Source of the DNA: Pararhizobium sp.
Lineage (GTDB): Bacteria > Pseudomonadota > Alphaproteobacteria > Rhizobiales > Rhizobiaceae
Direction of reading: 5' to 3'
NCBI GenBank assembly: GCA_017794825.1
Contig: CP051237.1
Coordinates: 1,674,001-1,738,000 of the forward strand
DNA length: 64,000 nucleotides
The notes under the pieces are model-generated. The model had not been told where the DNA came from, searched no databases, and saw nothing but the letters and a program-made list of their open reading frames with translations. Every line of letters starts with the position of its first letter. Positions within the stretch are counted from its first letter, which is position 1. Both the position numbers and the translations under genes were made by a program. This document shows, in pieces, positions 16,263 through 24,973 of the stretch.

Positions 16263-17047
16263 TCTTTTCTCCAGGGCGCGAGCCGCCCTTCAAGCCACTG
16301 AAACAGCATGGAGCCGAACAGTCCCATCGCGCCGAGTACGATGACGTAGGCCAGGAGCGTCGCGGTGTCGAAGGTCTGGCCCGCGGCCATCACGGCGTAG
16401 CCAAATCCGGCAAAGGAGCCAAAGAACTCGGCGACAACGATGCCGACCAGAGCCCGCGCCCAGGCGACGCGCACGCCACTGACGATAAATGGCAGCGCGT
16501 AGGGCAACGTCACCGTGGTGAATATCTGGGCGCGTGTCGCGTTGAACGATCTGGCCGTCTCGATCAGGTGCTTGTCGGCGGCGCGCAGTCCGGCCTCCGT
16601 CGTAAGCACCACGGGAAAGACCGACACCAGCATCACCAGAACGAATTTCGAGGCGAATCCCAGACCAAGCCAGGCGATGAAAAGCGGGGCAAGCGCAATA
16701 ATCGGCACCGAGTTGAGCGCCGACAGCATCGGGCCGCCCATCAGGGAGAGCGCCCTGCTGGATGCGAGGATCAGGCCGATCAGAACGCCGACCAGAACCG
16801 ACAGCGGAAACGACGTTCCGACCGCGAGACACGTCGCCCAGGCGTTGCTCCACATGGCGCCGCTTCGGATTTCGCCGACGAAGGCTTCGAAGACCTCCGC
16901 CGGTGGAACCAGCAGCAATCGGTTCGTGACGATAGTCGACGTCAGAACCTGCCACACGAGGAGCATTGAGCCGAACGAGATGACGACGCGCCAGACTGCA
17001 GCTCCGCGCGCCTCACTGCTCAGGTAATCAAGAAAGTCCTTCAACAT
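16259..17047 (-). CDS. ABC transporter permease, nitrate/sulfonate/taurine type
   Basis: This 262-aa inner-membrane permease of the SsuC/TauC/NrtB class has about six hydrophobic helices. A cytoplasmic EAA-type loop appears as TEAGLRAADKHLIETARSF. It starts 15 bp after the amidohydrolase stop, within the same operon, and pairs with the ATPase at 15474 and the binding protein at 19595. Confidence 0.93.
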   Translation of the reverse strand: MLKDFLDYLSSEARGAAVWRVVISFGSMLLVWQVLTSTIVTNRLLLVPPAEVFEAFVGEIRSGAMWSNAWATCLAVGTSFPLSVLVGVLIGLILASSRALSLMGGPMLSALNSVPIIALAPLFIAWLGLGFASKFVLVMLVSVFPVVLTTEAGLRAADKHLIETARSFNATRAQIFTTVTLPYALPFIVSGVRVAWARALVGIVVAEFFGSFAGFGYAVMAAGQTFDTATLLAYVIVLGAMGLFGSMLFQWLEGRLAPWRKE

Positions 17048-17062
17048 TGCAAAGTCCGGATA

Positions 17063-18457
17063 TCAGGCCTGTGCGCGCGCAATTGCCTGACGACCATTTC
17101 CTTTCTCTCCAACGACCTTGCCATCCGCATAGATGGTTTGTCCGCGGAGAATGGTGCGAACGGGCCTGCACTTGAAGACGCGTCCATCATAGGGGCTCCA
17201 GCCAGTGAGACTCAGAACGTCGTCATTGCTGATAGTATATTCACTTTCCGGATCGATCAGAACCATGTCGGCGTGATATCCAGGAGCAATCCTGCCTTTT
17301 GAACCGATCCTGAAAAGTTCCGCCGGCTTCGTCGACAGAACTTCCACGGCGCGCTCAAGCGGGATCTTGCCTTCCTGAGCCGCGCTCAGAAGCATCGAAA
17401 CATAAAACTGTGTCGAGGGCGTTCCCGTATGCGCCTTCCAGCCGTCCTTCCAGCCGACTTCCTTTTCCTCGGCGAGGTGGGGCGCATGGTCGGTGGCGAC
17501 AATGTCGATCGTTCCGTCGTTCAGACCTTCCCACAGGCCGGGCACGTTCTTTTCCGGAACCCAGTAGCTAAGCGCGTAGGATCCGAGGCGCTGGATGGCA
17601 GACCAGTCGTAGCCGAGAAACAGCGCCCAGGGATTGATTTCGCAGGTGACGCGCTGCCCCTTGGCCTTCGCCTTGCGGATCATGTCGACGCTGCCCGCGG
17701 TCTGCGTGTGCAGAATGTGGAGATGGCAACCAGCGGCCTGTTGCAGACGGAGAAGCGTGCCGATGGCGGATTCCCAGATGACGCCGTCATGGGCGGCGTA
17801 GGCGCGCGCATAGGCGAGCGCGTCACGTTCTCCGCGATCCCAGTATTTCTGCTCGATAACGTCCATCAGCGCCTGATCGTGCGGATGCACCATCAGCGGC
17901 ACGTCGACTTCGGCGCAGGCCTGCATGATCTCGAAGATCTTGCCGTGGTCATGCACTCCGATGCCGGGCATATGCGGATAGTTGCGGCCGGTGTCGACGA
18001 CCATGAATATCTTGAACGCGCCGATGCCCTGTTCGGCCAGCTTCTTGATTTCCTCCGGCTTGGTGGGGGGCGGATTGAAGTTCCAGTCCACAACGGCGTC
18101 GCTCTTGTAGATGTCGAACTGCTTGTTCAGGAGCTCCAGTGTGTTGGGCGGCGGCGTAACGTTCGGCATGGCGACGCTGGTCGTCACCCCGCCGGCGGCG
18201 CACTGAAGCGTCGACGTGTAGATCGTGTCCTTGTATTCGAAGCCGGGTTCGGATCCCTGACGGTGATGCGAATGCATGTCAACCACGCCGGGAATGACCC
18301 ACAACCCGGAAGCGTCGATGGTTTCCTTTGCTTCCGGCTCTTCACCGTTCTTGTAAACGCCGGCCACGACGCCGTCGTGTATGCCGATCGATTCGTCGGC
18401 CTGACCTTCCGCCGTCACGACGCGGCCATTGCGAATGAGTGTGTCGAGTGTGCTCAC
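17063..18457 (-). CDS. Cyclic amidohydrolase (dihydroorotase/hydantoinase/allantoinase superfamily)
   Basis: It should hydrolyse a cyclic amide ring in the cytoplasm. The 464-aa protein keeps the full binuclear-metal set: H62 and H64 (MHSHHRQ), candidate carboxylated Lys K149 (GAFKIFM), H191 or H193 (VHPHD), H250 (HILHTQ) and D323 (DIVATDHAPH). The GTG at 18457 overlaps the upstream GTPase stop (GTGA) and has GGAG seven bases before it. The long open frame upstream of it runs inside the GTPase gene and is not used. Coupling to a metallochaperone GTPase suggests metal supply to this enzyme (inference). Whether the ring is a dihydropyrimidine, hydantoin or something else is not visible. Confidence 0.9.
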   Translation of the reverse strand: MSTLDTLIRNGRVVTAEGQADESIGIHDGVVAGVYKNGEEPEAKETIDASGLWVIPGVVDMHSHHRQGSEPGFEYKDTIYTSTLQCAAGGVTTSVAMPNVTPPPNTLELLNKQFDIYKSDAVVDWNFNPPPTKPEEIKKLAEQGIGAFKIFMVVDTGRNYPHMPGIGVHDHGKIFEIMQACAEVDVPLMVHPHDQALMDVIEQKYWDRGERDALAYARAYAAHDGVIWESAIGTLLRLQQAAGCHLHILHTQTAGSVDMIRKAKAKGQRVTCEINPWALFLGYDWSAIQRLGSYALSYWVPEKNVPGLWEGLNDGTIDIVATDHAPHLAEEKEVGWKDGWKAHTGTPSTQFYVSMLLSAAQEGKIPLERAVEVLSTKPAELFRIGSKGRIAPGYHADMVLIDPESEYTISNDDVLSLTGWSPYDGRVFKCRPVRTILRGQTIYADGKVVGEKGNGRQAIARAQA

Positions 18458-19524
18458 AGGGTTGCTCCAATCAGCTCTTTGTTGTTGTCGCCGTGTTCTT
18501 CCGGCAGTGGCCGTCTTGCCGACCGTATGATGTCGAAGACTTCGCGCACGAATTCTTCCTTGATTGCCCGGGTAATGAAGACCAGCTTGCTGCGTCGTTC
18601 TCCGTCGGGCCACGCATCAAGCGCGAAAGGCGGATGAAAGAGTTTCTGGACAGCCTGCACCACGATCGGGCGGTCTCTGCCCTCGATGTCGAGGATTCCC
18701 TTGACGCGCAGCATGTCCTCGCCATGCGCGATGACCAGCGCGTCGAGCCAGGCGGCGACTTCCTGCCATACGAGAGGCTCGTCGAAGGATATGACGAAGG
18801 ACCCGATCTCCGAATTGTGGCGGTTTACGTCATGATGATGGTGGCCGTGTTCTTCGACGGGCTCCGCCTTCAGCCAGTCGCGAACATCGGAAGACCGCGC
18901 CGAGAGATCGAACTGGCCGGACGCCAGAACTGACGCGACGGAAGGCGTGTCGTCAAGTCGTGCAAAATGAATGGAGGCGCCTGGATTGATCGTCTTGAGC
19001 CGAGCTTCGACATAACCGGGTTCGCTACTGACGAGATCGTTCTTCGTAATCACGATGTCGTCGGCGACCGCCACCTGCTTCAAGGCTTCCGTATAACGAT
19101 CAAGCGTGCTTAGCCCTTGCGGTGCTTCAACCGTCGTAATGACCTTTGCCAGACGGAAATGGCCGCTGACCGGTGTTGTCATCAGAGCCTGAATGACCGG
19201 CGCGGGGTCGGCCAGTCCCGTCGTTTCGATCACAACAGAATTAAAGTTCCGGACATCGCCGCGCTCGCGCCGGGCAAGGAGGGACATCAGCGTTTCAACG
19301 AGCGATCCGCGCACGGTGCAACACAGGCATCCGGTCGTCAGTTCGATCGTGTCCTCGTCGCTGCGCGCAATCAGATCATTGTCGATCCCGACTGTGCCGA
19401 ATTCATTCACGATGACGGCCACGTCGCCGAATTCGGGCTGCTTGAGCCATTGGTTGAGGAGCGTGGTCTTTCCGCTTCCGAGAAATCCGGTCAGCAGATA
19501 TACGGGCGTTGCCGAGATCGCCAT
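18454..19524 (-). CDS. COG0523-family GTPase (CobW/Zn metallochaperone)
   Basis: COG0523 proteins are G3E GTPases that deliver Zn, Co or Fe to target enzymes. This 356-aa protein has the P-loop GFLGSGKTT (K19), the metal-binding CxCC motif GCLCC (C66, C68, C69), a TKND base motif and a His-rich stretch HGHHHHD. The ATG at 19524 (MAISATPVYLLTGF) is chosen because family members start just before the P-loop; the 84 codons upstream are not protein-like. It is translationally coupled to the amidohydrolase, which is probably its client (inference). Confidence 0.92.
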   Translation of the reverse strand: MAISATPVYLLTGFLGSGKTTLLNQWLKQPEFGDVAVIVNEFGTVGIDNDLIARSDEDTIELTTGCLCCTVRGSLVETLMSLLARRERGDVRNFNSVVIETTGLADPAPVIQALMTTPVSGHFRLAKVITTVEAPQGLSTLDRYTEALKQVAVADDIVITKNDLVSSEPGYVEARLKTINPGASIHFARLDDTPSVASVLASGQFDLSARSSDVRDWLKAEPVEEHGHHHHDVNRHNSEIGSFVISFDEPLVWQEVAAWLDALVIAHGEDMLRVKGILDIEGRDRPIVVQAVQKLFHPPFALDAWPDGERRSKLVFITRAIKEEFVREVFDIIRSARRPLPEEHGDNNKELIGATL

Positions 19525-19594
19525 AGAGGTTCTCTGTTTTGTGGGGCAAGAGGTCGGCGGTCTGATCAGACCGCCGATGGTATGAGTTGTTCGA

Positions 19595-20569
19595 TCAATC
19601 AGCCAGGAAGCCGGGATCGTAATAGTCGGAAATGGCGAGTTGGCGCGGCTCGCGGCCTTCCAGCTCAGCGTTGATGTTTTCGATATTCTGCAGCGATGCG
19701 TCAGGCATTTCGAAGTTCTCGCCGATCGCTTTCTGCTGCTCGACAATAAAGGCGTAAGAGGCTTCAGCAATTTCAAGTTCCGCCTTGGTGAATTCGGCCA
19801 GAATCTGTATCGCCTTTTCCTTGTTCGCCGGATCGTAGATCCAGTTCGCAGCCTGTTGCAGCGCCTGGGTCAGTTTGGCTGCGGATTCCGGATTTTCTGC
19901 GGCCCAGTCCTTGTTCAGGATCAGTGGCGTCTGCAAGTACGGTTCCGTAAAATCGGCGAGCAAATTCATGCCTTCGCGCGTCGCAAGCGTATCGAAGGGC
20001 GCAATCAACAGGGCTCCGTCGACCTGACCATTGCCGAGAGCGACGATACGATCGCGGGAATTGGGAATCGCGACCATGCTTACGGAAGTCGGATCAACGC
20101 CAGCTTCCTTGAGCTGGTAAAGCATCATGTTGGCCGTTCCGCCCTTGACGGCTCCGGCGGTCACTTTCTTTCCGGCCAGTCCAGCCGGGCTGTCGATGCC
20201 TTCTACGGCCACCATTCGGAGAATGGTTTTCTGCAGGACGGCGCCGGAAATAATGATCGGAGACCCCTGATCGATCGCGCGGATGACCAGATCTCCGAGA
20301 GAAATGCCTGCTTCAACGCTGCTGGACGATACCGCCTGCAGAAGCGCCGGGCTGTTTTGCGCGCGCAGCGTCTCTACCTGAAGATCGCGATCGGCGTAGA
20401 ATCCCTGATCTTCCGCGATGGCGTGCAGCCAAAGCAAGGCGCTGGGCGCCAGAACCGCCATTCTGACCGTTTCCGCCTTGGCTGCGGAAACCCCGGAGGC
20501 AAAGACCGCCAGGGAAAAGATCACCGCCAACGAAGTCCGGGCTGCAACCGCTCGAAAGAAATTCATCAT
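19595..20569 (-). CDS. ABC transporter substrate-binding protein, NMT1/SsuA type
   Basis: This 324-aa periplasmic protein has a Sec signal peptide ending near VSAAKAE (about residue 32). It then shows an NMT1/SsuA-like two-lobe fold with VAIPNSRDRIVALGNGQVDG near the middle. It is the first gene of the leftward importer/GTPase/amidohydrolase operon. Two starts are possible (MM); GGAGACTC precedes them. The promoter region holds two strong palindromes next to the divergent IclR gene. Confidence 0.92.
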   Translation of the reverse strand: MMNFFRAVAARTSLAVIFSLAVFASGVSAAKAETVRMAVLAPSALLWLHAIAEDQGFYADRDLQVETLRAQNSPALLQAVSSSSVEAGISLGDLVIRAIDQGSPIIISGAVLQKTILRMVAVEGIDSPAGLAGKKVTAGAVKGGTANMMLYQLKEAGVDPTSVSMVAIPNSRDRIVALGNGQVDGALLIAPFDTLATREGMNLLADFTEPYLQTPLILNKDWAAENPESAAKLTQALQQAANWIYDPANKEKAIQILAEFTKAELEIAEASYAFIVEQQKAIGENFEMPDASLQNIENINAELEGREPRQLAISDYYDPGFLAD

Positions 20570-20667
20570 GAGTCTCCGTGTTGAAAGATCGGTGGTCCAG
20601 ACAGGACGAGATACTACGGTCCGGGCTGACGCGAAGGCTAAGTAGAGAAAAAATGAGAGTCAAGCGT

Positions 20668-20688
20668 TTTTCGCAATATATGCGAAAA
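20668..20688. promoter_or_regulatory. 21-bp palindrome, candidate IclR operator 1
   Basis: TTTTCGCA-ATATA-TGCGAAAA has perfect 8-bp arms and lies in the 195-bp divergent spacer between the binding-protein operon and the IclR gene. IclR proteins usually control their own gene and the divergent operon from such sites. Confidence 0.55.
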
Positions 20689-20703
20689 TGTAATGTTATT
20701 ACA
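20689..20703. promoter_or_regulatory. 15-bp palindrome, candidate IclR operator 2
   Basis: TGTAAT-GTT-ATTACA has perfect 6-bp arms and directly abuts the 21-bp palindrome. The centres of the two sites are 18 bp apart. The pair may bind the IclR regulator cooperatively, or one may belong to another factor. Confidence 0.45.
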
Positions 20704-20764
20704 CATTGCAAAGAAAGCCTCTTTAGCGCTATCTACTATCGAGGCAAGTCTGTGGGAGAGATTC

Positions 20765-21511
20765 TTGGCGGCGACATCGAACAGAACACTTGCAATCCTC
20801 CAGCTTTTTTCGGAGGAGCGGCCAGTCCTGACGGCGGAAGACGTGGCGACTGCAATCGAAACATCAGTCAGCACGGCCTACCGCTACATCAAGGAGCTGT
20901 GCGCTGTAGGCTTTCTGGATTCTGTCAGCCGCGGTGAGTTTGCGCTCGGGCCAGCCTTCATACAGTACGATTTCGTTATGCGGCGCAGCGACGCCTTGAT
21001 CCAGCACGCGGCGCCGTTGATGAAACGGCTGATCGAGGAAACCGATCCACGTTCGGATGTGGTTCTGTCTCGGCTTTTCAACAATTGCGTTCTGTGCATC
21101 CACCAGGAAAGCGGACCAGAACCCCATACACCTACGCGTTATGTCCGCGGGGTCGCCATGCCGCTTTTCGTCGGCGCCACCTCGAAAGTCATCCTCGCGC
21201 ATCTTCCTGACCGATCACTGAAACGCCTCTACCTGGACAATGAGGACGACATCAGAAAACGTTTCCCTGATCAGACATGGAAGGAATTCAAACAGGATCT
21301 GAAGGCGATACGGAAAGACGGCTACAGCTTCACGATGTCGGAAGTATCCGAAGGCCAGACTGGCTTGGCCGCTCCGGTCTTTCGGGGAGACTCGGTCATC
21401 GCGTCCGTCAGTATCGTCATGGCGAAGTCAATATTCGATGATCTGGAAACCCGACTTTCTGTTCAAGACGCCGTCAAATCCTGCGCGCGCGCGATCGAAA
21501 CCGTCAGGTAG
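20765..21511 (+). CDS. IclR-family transcriptional regulator
   Basis: This 248-aa regulator has an N-terminal winged helix (about residues 5-65, TAEDVATAIETSVSTAYRYI) and an IclR effector domain with GLAAPVFRGDSVIASVSI. The frame opens at an ATG at 20693. That ATG lies inside the operator/promoter region and has no SD. The TTG at 20765 has GGGAG six bases upstream and gives the usual short N-terminus, so it is preferred. It is divergent from the importer/amidohydrolase operon, which it probably controls. Confidence 0.87.
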   Translation: MAATSNRTLAILQLFSEERPVLTAEDVATAIETSVSTAYRYIKELCAVGFLDSVSRGEFALGPAFIQYDFVMRRSDALIQHAAPLMKRLIEETDPRSDVVLSRLFNNCVLCIHQESGPEPHTPTRYVRGVAMPLFVGATSKVILAHLPDRSLKRLYLDNEDDIRKRFPDQTWKEFKQDLKAIRKDGYSFTMSEVSEGQTGLAAPVFRGDSVIASVSIVMAKSIFDDLETRLSVQDAVKSCARAIETVR

Positions 21512-21542
21512 GCGATACCCGTATTTTTGGCAGCAGTTGACG

Positions 21543-22451
21543 TTACTCCAGATAGACATTGAACTGGTCCAGCTGCTCCTGCGTTTCCTCCAGCCGCTGC
21601 ATGGCTTCGCGTCCACCTTCGGTAAGCAGCATCGTTGCGATGATCTGCGCCACGGCGAATGCCGGTAGAAGAGACGAGAACAGCGATATGGTGCCGTTTC
21701 GCACGATCAAATTGACTCCTGCGTCGGTGACGACGGGAGAAACTTCGCTATCGGTAATCGCTATCACCTGCCCCTTGCGTTCGCGCACGAAGTCAACTGC
21801 GGCGATCGCATCGCGCGCGTAGGGACGATAGCTGAAAACAAGCAAGACATCCTTGCTGCCAACTGTACGCAGATCGTCGGCCAGCGCTCCGCCGAGGCCG
21901 GTCAGCAAGACGGAGCGTGCGTCGAACATGCGGCAGGTATAGTGAAAATAGTAGGCCAAAGGAAACATGCTGCGCAGGCCAAGCACGTATATCTTGCGCG
22001 CGCCGCGCAATCGGCTGACCGCATCATTCAGCTTTTCGGCGATTCCCTCTCCGAACGTCTGTTGGAGGTTTTCGAGTTCCTGCAGAACATGCTCGCCAAG
22101 GATCTGGGTGTTGGATCCGACAGGAAATCGCTCACGGATCGACTGCGCGCGCGATAGCCATCGCGCGTCGCTGCCTCGGGTAACGTAATCCCTGAAAAGG
22201 TCACGGAACTGGTCGTAGCCATCGAAGCCCAGTTCGCGCGCAAGCCGCACCATCGCGTTGTGCTGCACCCCGGCCTTCTTGGCGAGAGTCCGCATCGAAT
22301 AGACCGCGACGTCGCTTGGATTGTCTATGGCGAAGCGCGCCGCCTTTCTGAGCTGCGGACTGAAACCTGCATAGCGGGCTTTCAGTATGTCGACGATGCC
22401 GTCGGATGCGCCGGCCTTCGGATCATCCTGGCGAATTTCAGTCTGACTCAT
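21543..22451 (-). CDS. MurR/RpiR-family transcriptional regulator
   Basis: This 302-aa regulator has an RpiR-type HTH domain (about residues 20-95, RTLAKKAGVQHNAMVRLARE) followed by a SIS sugar-isomerase-like effector domain (about 120-260, IYVLGLRSMFPLAYYF; VFSYRPYARDA). The ATG at 22451 is preferred over the TTG at 22484, which overlaps the upstream stop. It is the last gene of the leftward ABC/LLM/SDR operon and likely its regulator. The SIS ligand is probably a phosphorylated or polar catabolite (inference). Confidence 0.92.
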   Translation of the reverse strand: MSQTEIRQDDPKAGASDGIVDILKARYAGFSPQLRKAARFAIDNPSDVAVYSMRTLAKKAGVQHNAMVRLARELGFDGYDQFRDLFRDYVTRGSDARWLSRAQSIRERFPVGSNTQILGEHVLQELENLQQTFGEGIAEKLNDAVSRLRGARKIYVLGLRSMFPLAYYFHYTCRMFDARSVLLTGLGGALADDLRTVGSKDVLLVFSYRPYARDAIAAVDFVRERKGQVIAITDSEVSPVVTDAGVNLIVRNGTISLFSSLLPAFAVAQIIATMLLTEGGREAMQRLEETQEQLDQFNVYLE

Positions 22452-22480
22452 GAAATGCTTTTCTAAATTGGCTTTCGGTC

Positions 22481-23059
22481 TCAAAACACATAATCGGCAG
22501 CATACCTCATCATGGCGAACTCAACGACCTGCGCGCCCACTATTTCCAATTGATTTTGCACAGACTCGTCCAGCGATCGCCCATCGGCGTCGAACAACGG
22601 CAGTGAGGTGTTGAGCACTGCGCCGAAGGGCGTCGGCCAACCGCGAAGGGCATGAGCTATGTCGCGAAGAGCCGAAACCGTCTGACTGCCGCCCTGCCAT
22701 CCGCCGGCACAACAGATACATCCAATCGCACGGCCGTCCCAGTAGACACGCCGATCCGTGCGAAGGTCCTCCGTATAGTCGATTGCATTCTTCAGCAAGC
22801 CGGACAGGGATCCATGATAGGATGGCGAGGCAAGGATGATGCCATCCGCTTTGCGATACAGTTCGACGAGCCTCGTCGCCGCCTCAGACCGGTCGTTGTC
22901 GCCCGGCTGATACACTGGCATGAGGAGATCGCGACCGCAGAAGCTTTCCGTTCGGGCGCCGAGTTTTTCCGCATGCCGAAGCGCGATCTTCATCGCCTTT
23001 TCGCTCGAAGACCCGTCGCGCGCCGTCCCGCCCAAACCGAGTATCAGGGGCTTTGTCAT
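22481..23059 (-). CDS. NAD(P)H-dependent FMN reductase
   Basis: This 192-aa flavodoxin-like flavin reductase has the N-terminal loop GTARDGSSS for FMN phosphate and SPSYHGSLSGLLKNAIDY, a signature of the FMN_red family. It starts three bases after the stop of the LLM monooxygenase gene. It likely supplies reduced FMN to that enzyme as the second component of a two-component monooxygenase. Confidence 0.92.
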   Translation of the reverse strand: MTKPLILGLGGTARDGSSSEKAMKIALRHAEKLGARTESFCGRDLLMPVYQPGDNDRSEAATRLVELYRKADGIILASPSYHGSLSGLLKNAIDYTEDLRTDRRVYWDGRAIGCICCAGGWQGGSQTVSALRDIAHALRGWPTPFGAVLNTSLPLFDADGRSLDESVQNQLEIVGAQVVEFAMMRYAADYVF

Positions 23060-23062
23060 ATC

Positions 23063-24169
23063 TCAGCCGTGGCTGGCCGCTGCCGCGACAGGCGGGGTTG
23101 CCGGCATGGCGTCCAGTTCTCCGAGCGGGCCAAATCTCTTCTCGAGAAGCGGTATTACCTTCGATCCGAACCGTTCCATGGAACGGAGAATTTTCGACTG
23201 GTCGAGACCCGGTATCGCCATGAAACAGCTGATGTGCTTCGGCCCCAGCACCTCGATATCCCGCGCCAGCCGCTCAGCCACTGTCTCGGGATCGCCGACC
23301 GGAAGGCGCGACACTATTTCCTCGAGCGGCGGTTCCCCATCCGCCGGAATTTCCTTCAGGAACGCTCCATCCAGTTCGCCGTACCCGCCGCGCATGGACA
23401 TGGCGATACGGCGGATGTATCGCGCGCCATCGGCGGCGAGCTTCGCATCTTCCGGGTCGTCCGTGACAAAGACGTAGCGCTGGATTGCAAACGGCACGGC
23501 GGCGCTGTCGCCCCCTGCCTTTTCCCAGGTATCGGCCAACCCGTCGCGCATGCCGCGGATCGTCTCGACATCGTTCCACCCTGTCGTGAAAAATGGCGTA
23601 TAACCGCGTTCGACCGCCCGCTTCTGCGCCTCCACGTCAGTTCCCATTCCCGCGACATAGATGTCAGGCCGGATCTGCGCCGGCCGCACGGAGAATGCGG
23701 TTTTCGGAAAGCTGATCGTTTTGCCCTCGTAGGCGAATTCGTCCTTCGTGAAATAGTTATCCACGAAGTCGAGAACGTCGAGGAGCGTGTCTCGCGCCTG
23801 TTTGAGGTCGCGGCCGAATTTGTGGAACTCGTAGGCCTGGTATCCGGTCCCAAAGCCGAGAACCAGTCGTCCGCCGCTCATCTGGTCCGTCATGCCGATA
23901 TCTTCGGCGAGCCGGATCGGCTCATAAAGGGGCGCGACGATAACTGCCGGACCGAGTTTGATCCGGCTCGTCTGGCCGGCCATAAAATTGGCCATCGCCA
24001 GGGGTGACGGACACAGACAATAATTGGAAAAATGATGTTCCGCGAACCAGGCGATCTCCATGCCGATCTCTTCGGCAAGCTTCACATGCTCCGCGGTTTC
24101 CCGGTAAATCTCTCCGGCAGCCTTGTCCTTGTTTCGCTGCGTCATCAGGGAAAACAGGCCGAAATGCAT
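23063..24169 (-). CDS. LLM-class flavin-dependent monooxygenase
   Basis: This 368-aa TIM-barrel flavoprotein is of the bacterial luciferase-like class. It begins MHFGLFSLMTQRN and carries WFAEHHFSNY and MTDQMSGGRLVLGFGTGYQ, typical of this group. It probably hydroxylates or cleaves an organic substrate with FMNH2 from the adjacent reductase. The ATG at 24169 is chosen because AAGGA lies upstream and the 106 codons before it overlap the SDR gene out of frame. It sits mid-operon with three SDRs and a polyamine-type importer. Confidence 0.92.
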   Translation of the reverse strand: MHFGLFSLMTQRNKDKAAGEIYRETAEHVKLAEEIGMEIAWFAEHHFSNYCLCPSPLAMANFMAGQTSRIKLGPAVIVAPLYEPIRLAEDIGMTDQMSGGRLVLGFGTGYQAYEFHKFGRDLKQARDTLLDVLDFVDNYFTKDEFAYEGKTISFPKTAFSVRPAQIRPDIYVAGMGTDVEAQKRAVERGYTPFFTTGWNDVETIRGMRDGLADTWEKAGGDSAAVPFAIQRYVFVTDDPEDAKLAADGARYIRRIAMSMRGGYGELDGAFLKEIPADGEPPLEEIVSRLPVGDPETVAERLARDIEVLGPKHISCFMAIPGLDQSKILRSMERFGSKVIPLLEKRFGPLGELDAMPATPPVAAAASHG

Positions 24170-24195
24170 CTGGATATCCTTTACTTTTCTGTGTC

Positions 24196-24963
24196 TCAGA
24201 AACCGACGATGGTTTCGCCGCCGTTGGGGCTGATCGCCTGTCCGGTCACGAAATCGCCGGTGGGCGCTACGAAATACACGACCGCGTATGAAATCTCTTC
24301 CGGCGCGGCCCAGCGTCCGATCGGCACCTTCTTTTCCTTCTCGCGAATCTTCTCCATGCCCTGGACGCGTATGGGCATCTCGGTCAGCACCCCTCCAGGA
24401 CAAACGGCGTTGACCAGGATGTTCCAGGGAGCGAGTTCCTTGGCCCAGGCCTTGGTCAGCCCGAGAACGGCTGTCTTGGCGGCGCAATAATGTGACGCCG
24501 TGTGATGACCGTTCATGCCCCAGATCGAGGAAATATTGACGATCCGGCCGTATTTGCGCTCTTTCATGCCGGGAATGACCGCCTGCCCGCAGAAGAAGCT
24601 TCCGCGAACATGGATGTCGAACATGCGCTGGTATTTTTCCGGCGTGATCTCCTCTATCTCGGCATGCTCGCCAATGCCGGCGTTGTTGACGAGGATGTCA
24701 ACCGGACCCAGCTTCGCTTCCGCCTCTTTGACAAGGTCACGCATCGCCGCCGCATCGCGGATGTCAGCGGTGGACAGAAGAACCTTGCGACCCATCGCCT
24801 GAATAGCCTCCGCGGTCTCTTTGGCTTCGTCTTCCAGGACATCGTGAACGACGATGTCGGCGCCGCGTTCGGCCATCAGCTTCGCATGGGCGGCGCCCAT
24901 GCCGCGACCGGAGCCGGTGATCCAGGCGACCCTGCCTTCCAAACTGTTCGGATCTTTCGTCAT
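24196..24963 (-). CDS. Short-chain dehydrogenase/reductase (SDR) A
   Basis: This 255-aa NAD(P)-dependent oxidoreductase has the nucleotide motif TGSGRGMG, NNAG, and the catalytic Ser and YxxxK in SSIWGM...SHYCAAK. The C-terminus ISPNGGETIVGF is almost the same as that of the next SDR, so the two look like a tandem duplication. GGGAGA precedes the ATG at 24963. It likely oxidises a secondary alcohol formed in the pathway of this operon. Confidence 0.92.
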   Translation of the reverse strand: MTKDPNSLEGRVAWITGSGRGMGAAHAKLMAERGADIVVHDVLEDEAKETAEAIQAMGRKVLLSTADIRDAAAMRDLVKEAEAKLGPVDILVNNAGIGEHAEIEEITPEKYQRMFDIHVRGSFFCGQAVIPGMKERKYGRIVNISSIWGMNGHHTASHYCAAKTAVLGLTKAWAKELAPWNILVNAVCPGGVLTEMPIRVQGMEKIREKEKKVPIGRWAAPEEISYAVVYFVAPTGDFVTGQAISPNGGETIVGF

Positions 24964-24973
24964 GGAATTCTCC

